A DNA stretch of 64,000 bases from Bacillota bacterium (lineage in GTDB: Bacteria; Bacillota; Clostridia; Lachnospirales; Lachnospiraceae). The translations under genes and the position numbers were made by a program. The notes below the pieces were generated by a model. It saw only the letters and a program-made list of their open reading frames with translations. It was not told the origin of the DNA and did not search any database. Where the stretch lies: positions 1 to 64,000 of the forward strand of contig JAEWAK010000022.1 in NCBI GenBank assembly GCA_023391695.1, read 5' to 3'. This document shows, piece after piece, positions 51,108 to 59,635 of this stretch; position 1 is the first letter of the stretch, and each line of letters opens with the position of its first letter.

Positions 51108-52022
51108 ATGTCTGATATTATTACAACAACCGGCCTGTGCAAGCAGTATGGGAAGGTCTTACGGGTGAAGGATCTGGATCTTTTGGTACCGGAAGGTGTT
51201 GTTTACGGTTTTCTCGGGCCGAACGGCGCGGGAAAGTCTACTACTATGAAAATGCTGTTAGGCCTGGCAAGACCTACAGCCGGGACCATTACCGTGTTCG
51301 GCAAACCGGTTAACAGCAAAAACCGGCTTACCATTCTTAAGGATACCGGGTCCCTGATTGAATCTCCCAGCTATTACGGGCATCTGACCGGTGCGGAAAA
51401 TCTGCGGATTCTCTGCATACTGAAAGGCGTGCCGGAAAAAGATATTGACAGGGTACTGCAAATTGTGCGGCTGGAAAATCAGAAGGAGAAAAAGGTCGGA
51501 CAGTACTCAATGGGTATGAAGCAGCGTCTCGGATTAGCCTGCGCGTTGTTGGGCAGTCCCAGGCTGTTAATTCTCGACGAGCCGACCAACGGCCTTGACC
51601 CGGCGGGTATTCAGGAGATGCGCGGGTTGATCTGTTCTCTGCCGAAACAATATGGCATGACGGTGATGGTGTCCAGCCACCTGTTAAGCGAGATCGACCA
51701 GATTGCCGACAATGTCGGGATCATCAGCGAGGGGGAACTTGTTTTTCAGGATGCCCTGTCAACGCTTCATGAAAGGAGCAGCCACAGTATTGCCGTCCGG
51801 ACCCTCAATAACCGGGCAGCGGCAAAAATACTTGAAGAACTGGGCGTTTCCTGCTGTTTGCAGGAGGATTATCTTCTGCTGCCCAGGCTTTCCGACAATG
51901 AGATCGCCGAACATATTCACCGGCTTTTAGAAGGAAACATAGGCGTGGTCCGTATAGAGGAACGGCGCAGGAGTCTTGAGGATATCTTCCTTGAGCTGAC
52001 CGGAACGGCGGTGAGCTTATGA
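51108..52022 (+). CDS. Lantibiotic-immunity/bacitracin-type ABC transporter ATP-binding protein
   Basis: A 304-residue ATPase of the BcrA/LanF group: Walker A GPNGAGKST, Q-loop DTGSLIESPSYYGHLTGAENL, signature YSMGMKQRLGLACAL (the SMGMKQR form of this group), Walker B LLILDEPTNGLD. The 80-residue C-terminal part after the core is typical of BcrA/MutF. AAAGGGGGA precedes the ATG. It overlaps the next permease gene by four bases. With the two permeases it would expel antimicrobial peptides from the membrane. Confidence 0.92.
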   Translation: MSDIITTTGLCKQYGKVLRVKDLDLLVPEGVVYGFLGPNGAGKSTTMKMLLGLARPTAGTITVFGKPVNSKNRLTILKDTGSLIESPSYYGHLTGAENLRILCILKGVPEKDIDRVLQIVRLENQKEKKVGQYSMGMKQRLGLACALLGSPRLLILDEPTNGLDPAGIQEMRGLICSLPKQYGMTVMVSSHLLSEIDQIADNVGIISEGELVFQDALSTLHERSSHSIAVRTLNNRAAAKILEELGVSCCLQEDYLLLPRLSDNEIAEHIHRLLEGNIGVVRIEERRRSLEDIFLELTGTAVSL

Positions 52023-52771
52023 TAAAAGCACTTTCCGTGGAATTTCGGAAAATCCGCCGCAGAAAAGTATGGGCAATTGTTGCCGCAATGATTTTTGCGC
52101 AGATACTCTGGGCTTTATGGGGTGTTCAACATATGGATGCCCATGACCTTTCCCAGGGCTTTATGTATTTTCTGTACCAGTTTCCGCTGCTTAATTCTAT
52201 CATGATGCCGGTTATTGCGGCAGTAGTGTCATCACGGCTCTGTGATATTGAGCATAAGGGGCAGACGCTTAAGCTTTTGAATACCGTAATACCCGCCGGA
52301 CGTTTGTTTGCCGCTAAATTCTTATGCGGGTCACTATATATGCTGGCTGCGGTAATATTACAGCTTGCTGTTATTGTTGTTGTGGGCAATGCAGCCGGAT
52401 TTGCCGGGAACCCGCCGTCCGGTAAGTTATTATATTACCTGTTCTTTACCACCGCCGTGAACCTGACCATCCTTTTGGTGCAGCAGATTCTGTCGCTTCT
52501 GTTTAAGAACCAGATGATTTCTCTCACCGCGGGCATTATTGGAAGCTTTGCCGGGCTTTTTCTGATGTTTTTCCCGCAAAGCCTTGAAAAGCTGTTTCTA
52601 TGGGGATATTACGGCGTACTGATGTTTGTAGGCATGAACTGGGACAGGGCTGCGCGCATTACAGATTTTTACTATGTGCCGGTTGACTGGGGCGGGTTTA
52701 TCACCCTGGCTGTTATGTTCTTTCTGATTTATATCACAGGCCGCGCGCTGTTTATTCGAAAGGAGATGTGA
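52019..52771 (+). CDS. Lantibiotic-immunity ABC transporter permease (MutE/EpiE type)
   Basis: A 250-residue protein with six helices. It opens with the short cytoplasmic EFRKIRRRKVWAIV and has VSSRLCDIEHKGQTLKLLNTVIPAGRLFAAKFLCG, a loop typical of the LanE permeases. It overlaps the ATPase gene (ATGA) and is followed after three bases by a related permease, forming a LanFEG-like set. Confidence 0.88.
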   Translation: MIKALSVEFRKIRRRKVWAIVAAMIFAQILWALWGVQHMDAHDLSQGFMYFLYQFPLLNSIMMPVIAAVVSSRLCDIEHKGQTLKLLNTVIPAGRLFAAKFLCGSLYMLAAVILQLAVIVVVGNAAGFAGNPPSGKLLYYLFFTTAVNLTILLVQQILSLLFKNQMISLTAGIIGSFAGLFLMFFPQSLEKLFLWGYYGVLMFVGMNWDRAARITDFYYVPVDWGGFITLAVMFFLIYITGRALFIRKEM

Positions 52772-52774
52772 ATT

Positions 52775-53509
52775 ATGTTTTTCAGAACGCTTCGGGCCGA
52801 AAGAATGAAACTTCATCGCAGCCCGGTCTGGCTTGCTTTTATAATTCTTCCAATTTTACCCGCCGTTATGGGGACCTTTAATTATCTGCAAAATACCGGC
52901 ATACTTAAGGATGAATGGTACAGCCTGTGGACACAGCACACCCTCTTCTCCTGTTATTTTTTCCTTCCCGCCATTCTGGGTGTTTACTGTTCCTATCTTT
53001 TTCGCCTGGAACATGTAAACCATAACTGGAATTCGGTTATGACGGTGCCCGTGCCGGTTTCTTATTTCTGTTTTTCAAAGCTTATAATGGCTTCCGTTAT
53101 GGTGCTTCTGACACAGATTTGGACAGGCATACTATATGTGGTTTCCGGTAAGCTTTGCGCTCTTACCTCCCCTATTCCGCCGGAGCTTCCCGAATGGCTG
53201 TTGTACGGCGCCGCCGGCGGGATTGTAATCTGCGCTCTCCAGCTTTGCATATCACTTGTGATACGCAGTTTTGCCGTACCGGTTGGAATCGCACTGATTG
53301 GCGGGGTTACCGGGCTGGCTGCTCTGGCCAGGGGTTTTGGGGTATGGTTTCCATATTCCCTTTTATGCCTGGGCATGCGCGCAAACTCACCCGGCGGACC
53401 AATGCAGTGCAGTACGAAACAGTTTGTACTTAGCAGTCTTTTTTATCTGTTCATCTGTATTCTATTTGCCAGCCTATGGCTGAAAAAACGAGATGTGGCT
53501 GCAGGTTAA
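52775..53509 (+). CDS. Lantibiotic-immunity ABC transporter permease (MutG type)
   Basis: A 244-residue protein with six helices: FRTLRAERMKLHRSPVWLAFIILPILPAVMGTFNY, then LFRLEHVNHNWNSVMTVPVPVSYFCFSKL, the LanG equivalent of the loop seen in the partner. It completes the transporter. No lantibiotic precursor or LanB/C/M gene is present, so the module protects against foreign peptides. AGGAGATG precedes the ATG. Confidence 0.88.
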   Translation: MFFRTLRAERMKLHRSPVWLAFIILPILPAVMGTFNYLQNTGILKDEWYSLWTQHTLFSCYFFLPAILGVYCSYLFRLEHVNHNWNSVMTVPVPVSYFCFSKLIMASVMVLLTQIWTGILYVVSGKLCALTSPIPPELPEWLLYGAAGGIVICALQLCISLVIRSFAVPVGIALIGGVTGLAALARGFGVWFPYSLLCLGMRANSPGGPMQCSTKQFVLSSLFYLFICILFASLWLKKRDVAAG

Positions 53510-53819
53510 AGATTTGCCTTTGAAAAAATATTTGCTGATGCGAACTGCTATGGTAAGGTTTACCTGATAGGCATACTTCGTTTTCTTCTGTTGGATTATA
53601 ACTCCGGTTGTGATCTGTTCACAAAAATTTTAGGTTGTAAGCCATGCCAATATTTCTAAAAGGATATACTCCGCCTTTTTCTAAGATTAGAATTTTCCGG
53701 GAATTTTATTAAAATATATTAATAAATGCATAGCATTGGTTTTTAGTATGTTATAATAAAATACAAGAATAACATAAAATTGAAATATGAATAATCTATT
53801 AGTAGAAAATCATTGTGTA

Positions 53820-53980
53820 TTTTAACCTTGTAAGTAAGTCTCTGCTTTTTAGCAAAGTATAAGCGGTGAGTCAGGACGTACTTATTTTTTGGCCGGAGTC
53901 AGGACTTCGGCTGAAATGCCTGCGCAGCAGGTATAAGGATAGAGCCGCAGTGTGCGGACTTGAAATATCTGCTTTAACTA
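53820..53980. repeat. Dispersed repeat family 1, full diverged copy
   Basis: Its ends (AACCTTGTAAGTAAGTC at the left, GAAATATCTGCTTTAACTA at the right) and inner hairpin CCTGC/GCAGG match the copy at 17854, with many substitutions in between. It ends about 25 bases before the DUF975 gene start. The stretch 53510-53819 before it has no supported gene. Confidence 0.75.
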
Positions 53981-54004
53981 AGACAATTGTCAGGAGGTAT
54001 TGGT

Positions 54005-54703
54005 ATGTTATATGCAAACGACTTTCGGAGAATAGCAAGAGAAGCCCTTAGCGGAAAGTGGGGGCTTGCGGTGGGAACCGGATTTGTTGCGGCACTTCTG
54101 GGTGTAAATAACAGCTATGGAGGCTCTTCCAGCTTCCGGTATGAAAACGTGAAGGATAATATAAATTCCGGTTTTGGAATCAGTCCATCCATTTTTATAC
54201 TCTGGCTGTCCCTTGCGATCGGTTTTTTAGTTTTGTTCTATTTATTTTTAGGTGGTGTAATCCAGCTTGGGTATTGCCGCTTTAACCTGAATTTGATTGA
54301 TGGTACCAATCCCAGGTTCCAGGACCTGTTTTCCAGGTTCGATATTTTCTGGAAGGGGGTCGGATTGCAGCTGCTGGTTACCTTATATACCATACTGTGG
54401 TCTCTGCTGTTTATCATTCCGGGTATTATAGCCGCCCTGAGTTATTCCATGGCACCGTATATCCTTGCGGAAAATCCGTCCATGGGTATTCAGGAAGCCA
54501 TCGGGCGGTCCAAAGAAATGATGGACGGGAATAAATGGCGTCTGTTCTGCCTTAACCTGAGCTTTATCGGCTGGGGAATTCTTAGCATGCTGACCTTTGG
54601 TATCGGGCTTTTATGGCTGAATCCCTATGTCAGTGCATCCTATGCGGCTTTTTATAATGAAGTCTCCGGCAGGAATACCGGTTACCTTGAGCTTGAGGGA
54701 TAA
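54005..54703 (+). CDS. DUF975 family membrane protein
   Basis: A 232-residue protein with about five helices. The family pattern is NDFRRIAREALSGKWGLAVGTGFVAALLG at the start, GGVIQLGYCRFNLNLIDG in the middle, and SYSMAPYILAENPSMGIQEAIGRSKEMMDGNKWRLFCLNLSFIGW near the end. Function unknown; proteins of this type often accompany envelope genes. The ATG at 54005 has AGGAGGT seven bases before it. A repeat element directly precedes its leader. Confidence 0.88.
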   Translation: MLYANDFRRIAREALSGKWGLAVGTGFVAALLGVNNSYGGSSSFRYENVKDNINSGFGISPSIFILWLSLAIGFLVLFYLFLGGVIQLGYCRFNLNLIDGTNPRFQDLFSRFDIFWKGVGLQLLVTLYTILWSLLFIIPGIIAALSYSMAPYILAENPSMGIQEAIGRSKEMMDGNKWRLFCLNLSFIGWGILSMLTFGIGLLWLNPYVSASYAAFYNEVSGRNTGYLELEG

Positions 54704-54731
54704 ATGAATTGTTTTAGAATAGAAAACTTTT

Positions 54732-54766
54732 AAACGGGACGCCAGGTGGATAGAGGCGTCCCGTTT
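54732..54766. terminator. Terminator between DUF975 and flagellin-like genes
   Basis: AAACGGGACGCC and GGCGTCCCGTTT are an exact 12-bp stem with an 11-base loop, set between convergent genes. It can stop transcription from either side, though T-tracts are short. Confidence 0.8.
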
Positions 54767-54769
54767 CGG

Positions 54770-55528
54770 TTACAACAATAACCTTTGTTTGATTAACTCA
54801 TTGTCCATTATGCCTTTCTGCATGAAAAACTGGTACTGCTGTATAATCTGTTCCTTTTTCAGCTCGACAACATTTTTACCGTAATCAAGATCGGCAATGT
54901 TGCTTGCACCGGAGGTCAGATTGATATTTGCATTGGTGTTGTAGTTAATGACGTGGGTCAATGCATTATAAGAAGCACCGTTTTCACTTCGGGCATCCGT
55001 TACGGTTTGAATGGCATCGTCAATTTTAGAAATATCAAAGTCGTCGGTTAAGTCATAATCAGCTATTCCCAGGGTATCCAAAGTGGAATTGACCAGATTT
55101 ATTTTCATACCGTTACCTTGAGGATTTGTGGCAAGGTTTAAATCTGCCATACTTCCGTCCAATAATTTCTTAGTATTAAACTCGGTTCCAACTGCCGTAG
55201 ACTGAATCTCTTTCTTAAGCTGCTCCACTTCATCCTGCATGGCCTGTTTGTCATCACTACTGTAAATTGCCGAATTTGAGGCCTGTATGCTCAGTTCCCG
55301 GATCCTTTGCAGATAATCCGCTATACTGCTTAATGCACCGTCGGATACTTTAAGCAGATCCTGGCCGGCTGCGGCATTATTTGTACCGGCGTCATACCCC
55401 CTGGTTTGGGATTTCAGCTTTTCAACAATGGACAAACCGGCGGGATTATCGGCTGCCGTTTTAAGCTGATAGCCGCTGGCAAAATTATCGTAACCGATTC
55501 CATGATAACCGATAGGTGAAATACTCAT
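54770..55528 (-). CDS. Short flagellin-like protein
   Basis: A 252-residue protein with both flagellin ends but no D2/D3 domains. The N-terminal domain reads ASGYQLKTAADNPAGLSIVEKLKSQ, QDLLKVSDGALSSIADYLQRIRELSIQASN, and VEQLKKEIQSTAVGTEFNTKKLLDG. The C-terminal part has GASYNALTHVINYNTNANINL-TSGASNIADLDYGKNVVELKKEQIIQQYQFFMQK. Compared with ordinary flagellin (MxINxNIxALNxxRxL start) about 20 residues of the D0 helix are missing at the front, and the C-terminal LAQAN-type tail is altered. AAAGGAGG precedes the ATG. No other flagellar gene is near; whether it can assemble into filaments is doubtful. Confidence 0.85.
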   Translation of the reverse strand: MSISPIGYHGIGYDNFASGYQLKTAADNPAGLSIVEKLKSQTRGYDAGTNNAAAGQDLLKVSDGALSSIADYLQRIRELSIQASNSAIYSSDDKQAMQDEVEQLKKEIQSTAVGTEFNTKKLLDGSMADLNLATNPQGNGMKINLVNSTLDTLGIADYDLTDDFDISKIDDAIQTVTDARSENGASYNALTHVINYNTNANINLTSGASNIADLDYGKNVVELKKEQIIQQYQFFMQKGIMDNELIKQRLLL

Positions 55529-55691
55529 ATCACCACCTCCTTTCCAATAAAAGCAAACATCAATGAGTTACATGTATTATTTCGGTAAATGTTGCAGATT
55601 CTATTAGCAAAGGCGGGAAAGCACCTTTTGGACCTGGGGAGTTTGTAAAAAATATTCTAAAAATATCAATATAATTTAAGGAGCCGGAAAT

Positions 55692-56297
55692 ATGAGTAAA
55701 GTGTTATATATCAAAGCAAATACAAAACCGGAAGGTGTTTCAAGGACATTTAAAATATCCGATAAATTTATCGATGCCTATAAAGAATATCACCCCGGAG
55801 ATGATATTATTACATTGGATCTTTACAAGGAAAATATTAATTTTCTTTCGGCGCAAGATATTAATTCCGTATTTGGGCTAAAGACAGAAGAAAGCAAACA
55901 TCATCCGGTTTTAAAATATGCGTATCAGTTTATGGAAGCCGATAAGATTATTGTTGCAGCTCCTTTGTGGAATTTAAGCATACCTGCCATATTAAAAGCT
56001 TACATCGATTATATATCCGTTTCGGGAATTACCTTTCAATATACCGCAGAAGGCCCGGTGGGGCTGTGCCGGGAAAAAAAGGTCCTCCATATTGTTGCAA
56101 GAGGCGGAGGATATTCGGAAGGTCCGGGTGCGGCTTATGAAATGGGGGACAGGTATTTAAGGACGATTTTCGGATTTTTTGGAATAAATGATTTTATCAC
56201 AATTGCCGCTGAGAATTTGGATGTAGTCGGGGAAGATGTTGAAGGAATCGTAAATGGTTCCATCCGGGATGCAAGGCAGGTAGCAGAGGAATTTTAA
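55692..56297 (+). CDS. azoR: FMN-dependent NADH-azoreductase
   Basis: A 201-residue flavodoxin-fold enzyme of the AzoR/AcpD family. The phosphate loop region is KANTKPEGVSRTFKISDKFI, followed by the dimer motif IIVAAPLWNLSIPAILKAYIDYI, and VGLCREKKVLHIVARGGGYSEGPG binding FMN. It reduces azo dyes and quinones by two-electron transfer. AAGGAG precedes the ATG. It appears to be a single-gene unit, followed by a TTAA-rich inverted repeat at about 56303-56365 that may end it. Confidence 0.92.
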   Translation: MSKVLYIKANTKPEGVSRTFKISDKFIDAYKEYHPGDDIITLDLYKENINFLSAQDINSVFGLKTEESKHHPVLKYAYQFMEADKIIVAAPLWNLSIPAILKAYIDYISVSGITFQYTAEGPVGLCREKKVLHIVARGGGYSEGPGAAYEMGDRYLRTIFGFFGINDFITIAAENLDVVGEDVEGIVNGSIRDARQVAEEF

Positions 56298-56588
56298 GTT
56301 ATATGAAGGAGTTAAACTCCCGGGGTTTTAAGTTGCTAAACTTTTAACTCCGGGGGTTCTTTTAATTAAAAAAGGGAACAGATGCAGGTGGACGGGCTGT
56401 GCCGGGACATCTGCCGAAAAGCAGCATAACGTTGATTAAGAAGCATTTTCCGGGATAATTTTCTCTCGTATATTTGTTTCTGTTCGGCCAGATATGTTAT
56501 ATGATAAAATTAAAGTATATTTAAGGTTATTATGGTATACTTCCTTTAAAGATATAATGGAGTCATATTCAGGAAAATTAAACCATAT
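56298..56588. other. Intergenic region upstream of the second two-component system
   Basis: It contains a possible azoR terminator (imperfect AACTCCCGGGG-type inverted repeat, 56303-56365) and, at 56507-56535, TTAAAG and TTTAAGG repeats similar to those in the VTC operon promoter, which suggest autoregulation of the response regulator. No gene seen. Confidence 0.4.
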
Positions 56589-56625
56589 GAGAAATACCGA
56601 GTGGTTCTGATTTCCGGTATTTCTC
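56589..56625 (+). promoter_or_regulatory. Leader hairpin before the response-regulator gene
   Basis: GAGAAATACCG and CGGTATTTCTC are an exact 11-bp stem with a 15-base loop, ending 45 bases before the response-regulator start. No T-tract follows, so it is a leader structure rather than a terminator. Confidence 0.6.
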
Positions 56626-56670
56626 AGACTGGATGTTAAAATATAACAGGGTCAAGGAGGAAATAGAATA

Positions 56671-57345
56671 ATGAGGATTTTGCTTGCTGAAGATGAAAAG
56701 GAATTATCAAATGCTTTGGCTGCTATTTTAAAACACAATCATTATCTGGTGGATGCGGTGTATAATGGGGCGGAGGCACTGGATTACGGACTGACGGGGA
56801 ATTACGACGGAATCATCCTGGATATTATGATGCCTAAAATGAATGGCCTTAAGGTATTGGAGAAATTAAGGGAAAATGGCATTTCCACTCCCATTCTGAT
56901 GCTTACTGCCAAAACAGAAATTGAAGACCGTATTGCCGGGCTGGATAAGGGGGCGGATGATTATCTTGGCAAGCCATTTGCCATGGGGGAATTACTGGCC
57001 AGGGTCCGTGCCATGACCAGGCGGAAACCGGAATTTATGCCAAGTGTAATCTGCTTTGGCAATATCAGCCTCAACCGGGAAAGTTATGAATTATCCGATG
57101 GAAAAACTACCGTAAGATTAAGTAACAAAGAATTCCAAATGCTCGAAATGCTCTTAAATAATCCAAAGCGGCTGATTTCCACGGAACAGTTTATGGAAAA
57201 TATCTGGGGTTATGAAGCGGAAGCCGAAATCAGCGTGGTATGGGTATATATTTCATATCTTCGCAAGAAGCTGGAATCCCTGGATACGGAGGTTAAAATC
57301 AAGGCGGTCAGGGGCGTTGGCTATACCCTGGAGGAAGGCAAATGA
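56671..57345 (+). CDS. OmpR/PhoB-family response regulator
   Basis: A 224-residue regulator. The receiver has LLAEDEKEL, the phospho-acceptor Asp51 in GIILDIMMPKMNG, and DDYLGKPF with the conserved Lys. The winged helix has RLSNKEFQMLEMLLNNPKRLISTEQF and EISVVWVYISYLRKKL. AAGGAGG precedes the ATG; its TGA overlaps the kinase start. Direct repeats in the VTC operon promoter suggest that operon is its target. Confidence 0.93.
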   Translation: MRILLAEDEKELSNALAAILKHNHYLVDAVYNGAEALDYGLTGNYDGIILDIMMPKMNGLKVLEKLRENGISTPILMLTAKTEIEDRIAGLDKGADDYLGKPFAMGELLARVRAMTRRKPEFMPSVICFGNISLNRESYELSDGKTTVRLSNKEFQMLEMLLNNPKRLISTEQFMENIWGYEAEAEISVVWVYISYLRKKLESLDTEVKIKAVRGVGYTLEEGK

Positions 57346-58571
57346 TCAAAAAACTACAAAGAAAATTCATCATGATTACCATGATGTCCCTGACTCTGGT
57401 AATGGTGCTTGTGGTGGGATCCATCAATATCATAAATTTCTATCAGATGGACCACCGGGTGAATGGGGCAATTAAGATATTATCCGATAACCACGGCAAA
57501 TTCCCGAAGTTTGAGAGGGGCGGCCCCCCTAAGGGAAAACCGGGTTTCGGCTTTCAGATGAATGAGGAAACACCCTTTGAAACCAGGTATTTTACGGTAG
57601 AGGCCAGGGAAGACGGCAGTGTCTGGGAAATTGATACGAGCCACATTGCTGCCGTATCTTCGGAAGATGCCATAAGTTATTCGAATAAGGTAATGGAAAC
57701 AGGTAAAAACAGCGGATACGAAGACATTTATAAATATGTGGTCGTAAAGCAGTCCTATGGTTTTATGATTATCTTTATTGACTGCAGAAGCCAGATCCAG
57801 ACGGTCAAATTATTTTTACTGATATCCTGCGGGGTAGCACTGATGACACTGCTTTTGGTTTTCCTTTTAGTTTCAGTCTTTTCCAGAAGGGCCATGAAAC
57901 CGTTTATCGTGAGTATGGAAAAGCAAAAGCAGTTCATTACGGACGCGGGCCATGAGATTAAGACTCCCCTGGCGATTATTTCAGCCAATACGGATGTCCT
58001 GGAACTGACCGGAGGCGAAAATGAATGGATTACCAGCATCCGTAACCAGACAGGACGCCTTGATAAGCTGGTCAAAAATCTTTTGATGCTTTCCAAAATG
58101 GATGAGGATAATATAAAATTAATGTTCCATGAGTTTGACATCAGCCAGGCAGTTTCAGAAATAGCAGGTTCTTTTGAAGCCCTAGCGGAAACACAGAATA
58201 AAAAATTACAGCTGGAGATCCAGCCGGGTCTTACCATCTATGGGGATGAAGGCAGCATACACCAGCTTATTTCTATCTTGACGGATAATGCCCTGAAATA
58301 TTCCGATCCGAACGGGATCGTTAAAATTTCGTTATCGGCTGCTAAAAAAGGCGTTAAACTGGAAGTTTACAACACAACGGAGGATATGGATATGGAAAAC
58401 CTGAATCAGTTATTTGACCGGTTTTACCGGGTCGATTCTTCAAGATCCAGGGAAACCGGAGGTTACGGAATCGGGCTTTCCATTGCAAAATCCATCGCAG
58501 AGGCACACCACGGAAGGATTTCGGTAAAAAGTGAGGATGGAAAATCCATATGTTTTACGGTAATTTTTTAA
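57342..58571 (+). CDS. Sensor histidine kinase
   Basis: A 409-residue kinase with two membrane helices (about 8-30 and 150-172) around a 120-residue outside domain that contains a Gly/Pro/Lys-rich loop (FERGGPPKGKPGFGF). The H-box is FITDAGHEIKTPLAIISANTDVLE; the ATPase part has TDNALKYSDPNG, FDRFYRVDSSRSRETGGYGIGLSI. It is coupled to the response regulator by an ATGA overlap. The signal is unknown; by linkage it may sense envelope or phosphate state and control the VTC/DUF4956 genes 330 bases downstream. Confidence 0.92.
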   Translation: MIKKLQRKFIMITMMSLTLVMVLVVGSINIINFYQMDHRVNGAIKILSDNHGKFPKFERGGPPKGKPGFGFQMNEETPFETRYFTVEAREDGSVWEIDTSHIAAVSSEDAISYSNKVMETGKNSGYEDIYKYVVVKQSYGFMIIFIDCRSQIQTVKLFLLISCGVALMTLLLVFLLVSVFSRRAMKPFIVSMEKQKQFITDAGHEIKTPLAIISANTDVLELTGGENEWITSIRNQTGRLDKLVKNLLMLSKMDEDNIKLMFHEFDISQAVSEIAGSFEALAETQNKKLQLEIQPGLTIYGDEGSIHQLISILTDNALKYSDPNGIVKISLSAAKKGVKLEVYNTTEDMDMENLNQLFDRFYRVDSSRSRETGGYGIGLSIAKSIAEAHHGRISVKSEDGKSICFTVIF

Positions 58572-58598
58572 TAAGATAGACTTAGGGGTGATATGCTC

Positions 58599-58635
58599 AG
58601 GTGCTGTTGAAGCTATTTTTCAACAGCACCTTTTT
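58599..58635 (+). terminator. Rho-independent terminator after the kinase gene
   Basis: AGGTGCTGTTGAA and TTCAACAGCACCT are an exact 13-bp pair around a 7-base loop, followed by TTTT. It separates the two-component genes from the VTC operon, so the latter needs its own promoter. Confidence 0.9.
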
Positions 58636-58803
58636 CTATTTGGCTGATTTTCTGATGAGAAAGCTCTGACAGAAGGCTTCGAATGGCTTCAGACAGGAAG
58701 ATTGTCATTGAAGTGACAGCGCGTCAGAGTTAAAATCCGGCTTTGAAGCTGCAATACGGCAGCGAAAATTAGGCCAGATCAGCTTTTCGCTATGTAAAAT
58801 TAA

Positions 58804-58859
58804 TGTAAAGAAAATTTAAAGTTTTCTTTAAGGTTCATTTTAAGTTAGGGGTGTACAAT
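58804..58859 (+). promoter_or_regulatory. Promoter of the VTC operon with four direct repeats
   Basis: TGTAAAGAA, TTTAAAGTT, TTTAAGGTT and TTTAAGTTA start at 58804, 58815, 58827 and 58839, spaced 11 to 12 bp, so they lie on one face of the helix. A TACAAT at 58854-58859 follows, without a good -35 box. This is what an OmpR-type activated promoter looks like, and the response regulator at 56671 is the obvious partner. Confidence 0.75.
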
Positions 58860-58900
58860 TATTTTATTACCAAAAAAGAAAAAGAACAGGAGGGGTTTTA

Positions 58901-59635
58901 ATGAACCAATATCAGGATACTTTTAAAAGATATGAAAAAAAATATTTGCTGAGTGCCGGGAAATATGAGTTGTTACGGTTTCGATTACAGGATTATCTGA
59001 CGGAAGACGAGTATGGGAAAACAACCATCTGCAATATTTATTTTGATACGCCGGATCACCGGCTGATCCGCGATTCCATGGAAAAGCCGGTATATAAAGA
59101 GAAGCTCAGGCTAAGAAGTTATGGAACCCCGCAGGAATATGACAGGGTTTTCATCGAATTAAAAAAGAAATATAAAGGGGTTGTGTATAAAAGACGGGTA
59201 GTATCGGAGCTTTCTACGGCAGAACGTTATTTATACAAATTGGAACCGGTATGTGAAACGTCCCAGATTACCAGGGAAATTGACTGGTTCCTGGATTTTT
59301 ACGAAAACCTGAAACCGGCTATGTATATATCCTATAACCGGATTGCCCTGTATGGCAGGGAAGATAATAACCTGCGTATTACTTTTGACAGCAATATCCT
59401 GTGGAGGGAAAATGAACTTTGGCTGGAGAGAGGAGTCTGGGGCAATCCGATACTTAAAGAGGGTTCCTGGCTGATGGAGATTAAGATTCCGGGGGCTATG
59501 CCCCTCTGGCTGGCCCATATTTTAAATGAGCTGGAAATTTATCCGGGCTCCTTTTCCAAGTACGGAAAAGGGTATGAGGAATCCTTAATTCTAAAAAAAT
59601 ATGAAAATAAAACTGGGGAGGTTTTATATGCTTAA
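58901..59635 (+). CDS. VTC domain protein, putative polyphosphate polymerase
   Basis: A 244-residue single-domain VTC/CYTH-type protein. The tunnel-lining basic and acidic residues are in place: FKRYEKKYLLS (ExKY), YFDTPDHRLI, YKEKLRLRSYG (KxRxR), VFIELKKKYKGVVYKRR (ELK), and LMEIKIPGAMPLWL (ExK). In yeast Vtc4 this fold makes polyphosphate from ATP on the membrane; bacterial members are annotated by that similarity and mostly untested. GGAGGGG precedes the ATG. Its last bases overlap the DUF4956 start, so the two are made together. Confidence 0.88.
   Translation: MNQYQDTFKRYEKKYLLSAGKYELLRFRLQDYLTEDEYGKTTICNIYFDTPDHRLIRDSMEKPVYKEKLRLRSYGTPQEYDRVFIELKKKYKGVVYKRRVVSELSTAERYLYKLEPVCETSQITREIDWFLDFYENLKPAMYISYNRIALYGREDNNLRITFDSNILWRENELWLERGVWGNPILKEGSWLMEIKIPGAMPLWLAHILNELEIYPGSFSKYGKGYEESLILKKYENKTGEVLYA

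Noticed and set aside
48578..53509. Lantibiotic biosynthesis cluster
   Set aside because: Only regulation and immunity genes are present; no precursor peptide, LanB, LanC, LanM or dedicated export gene was seen around the module.
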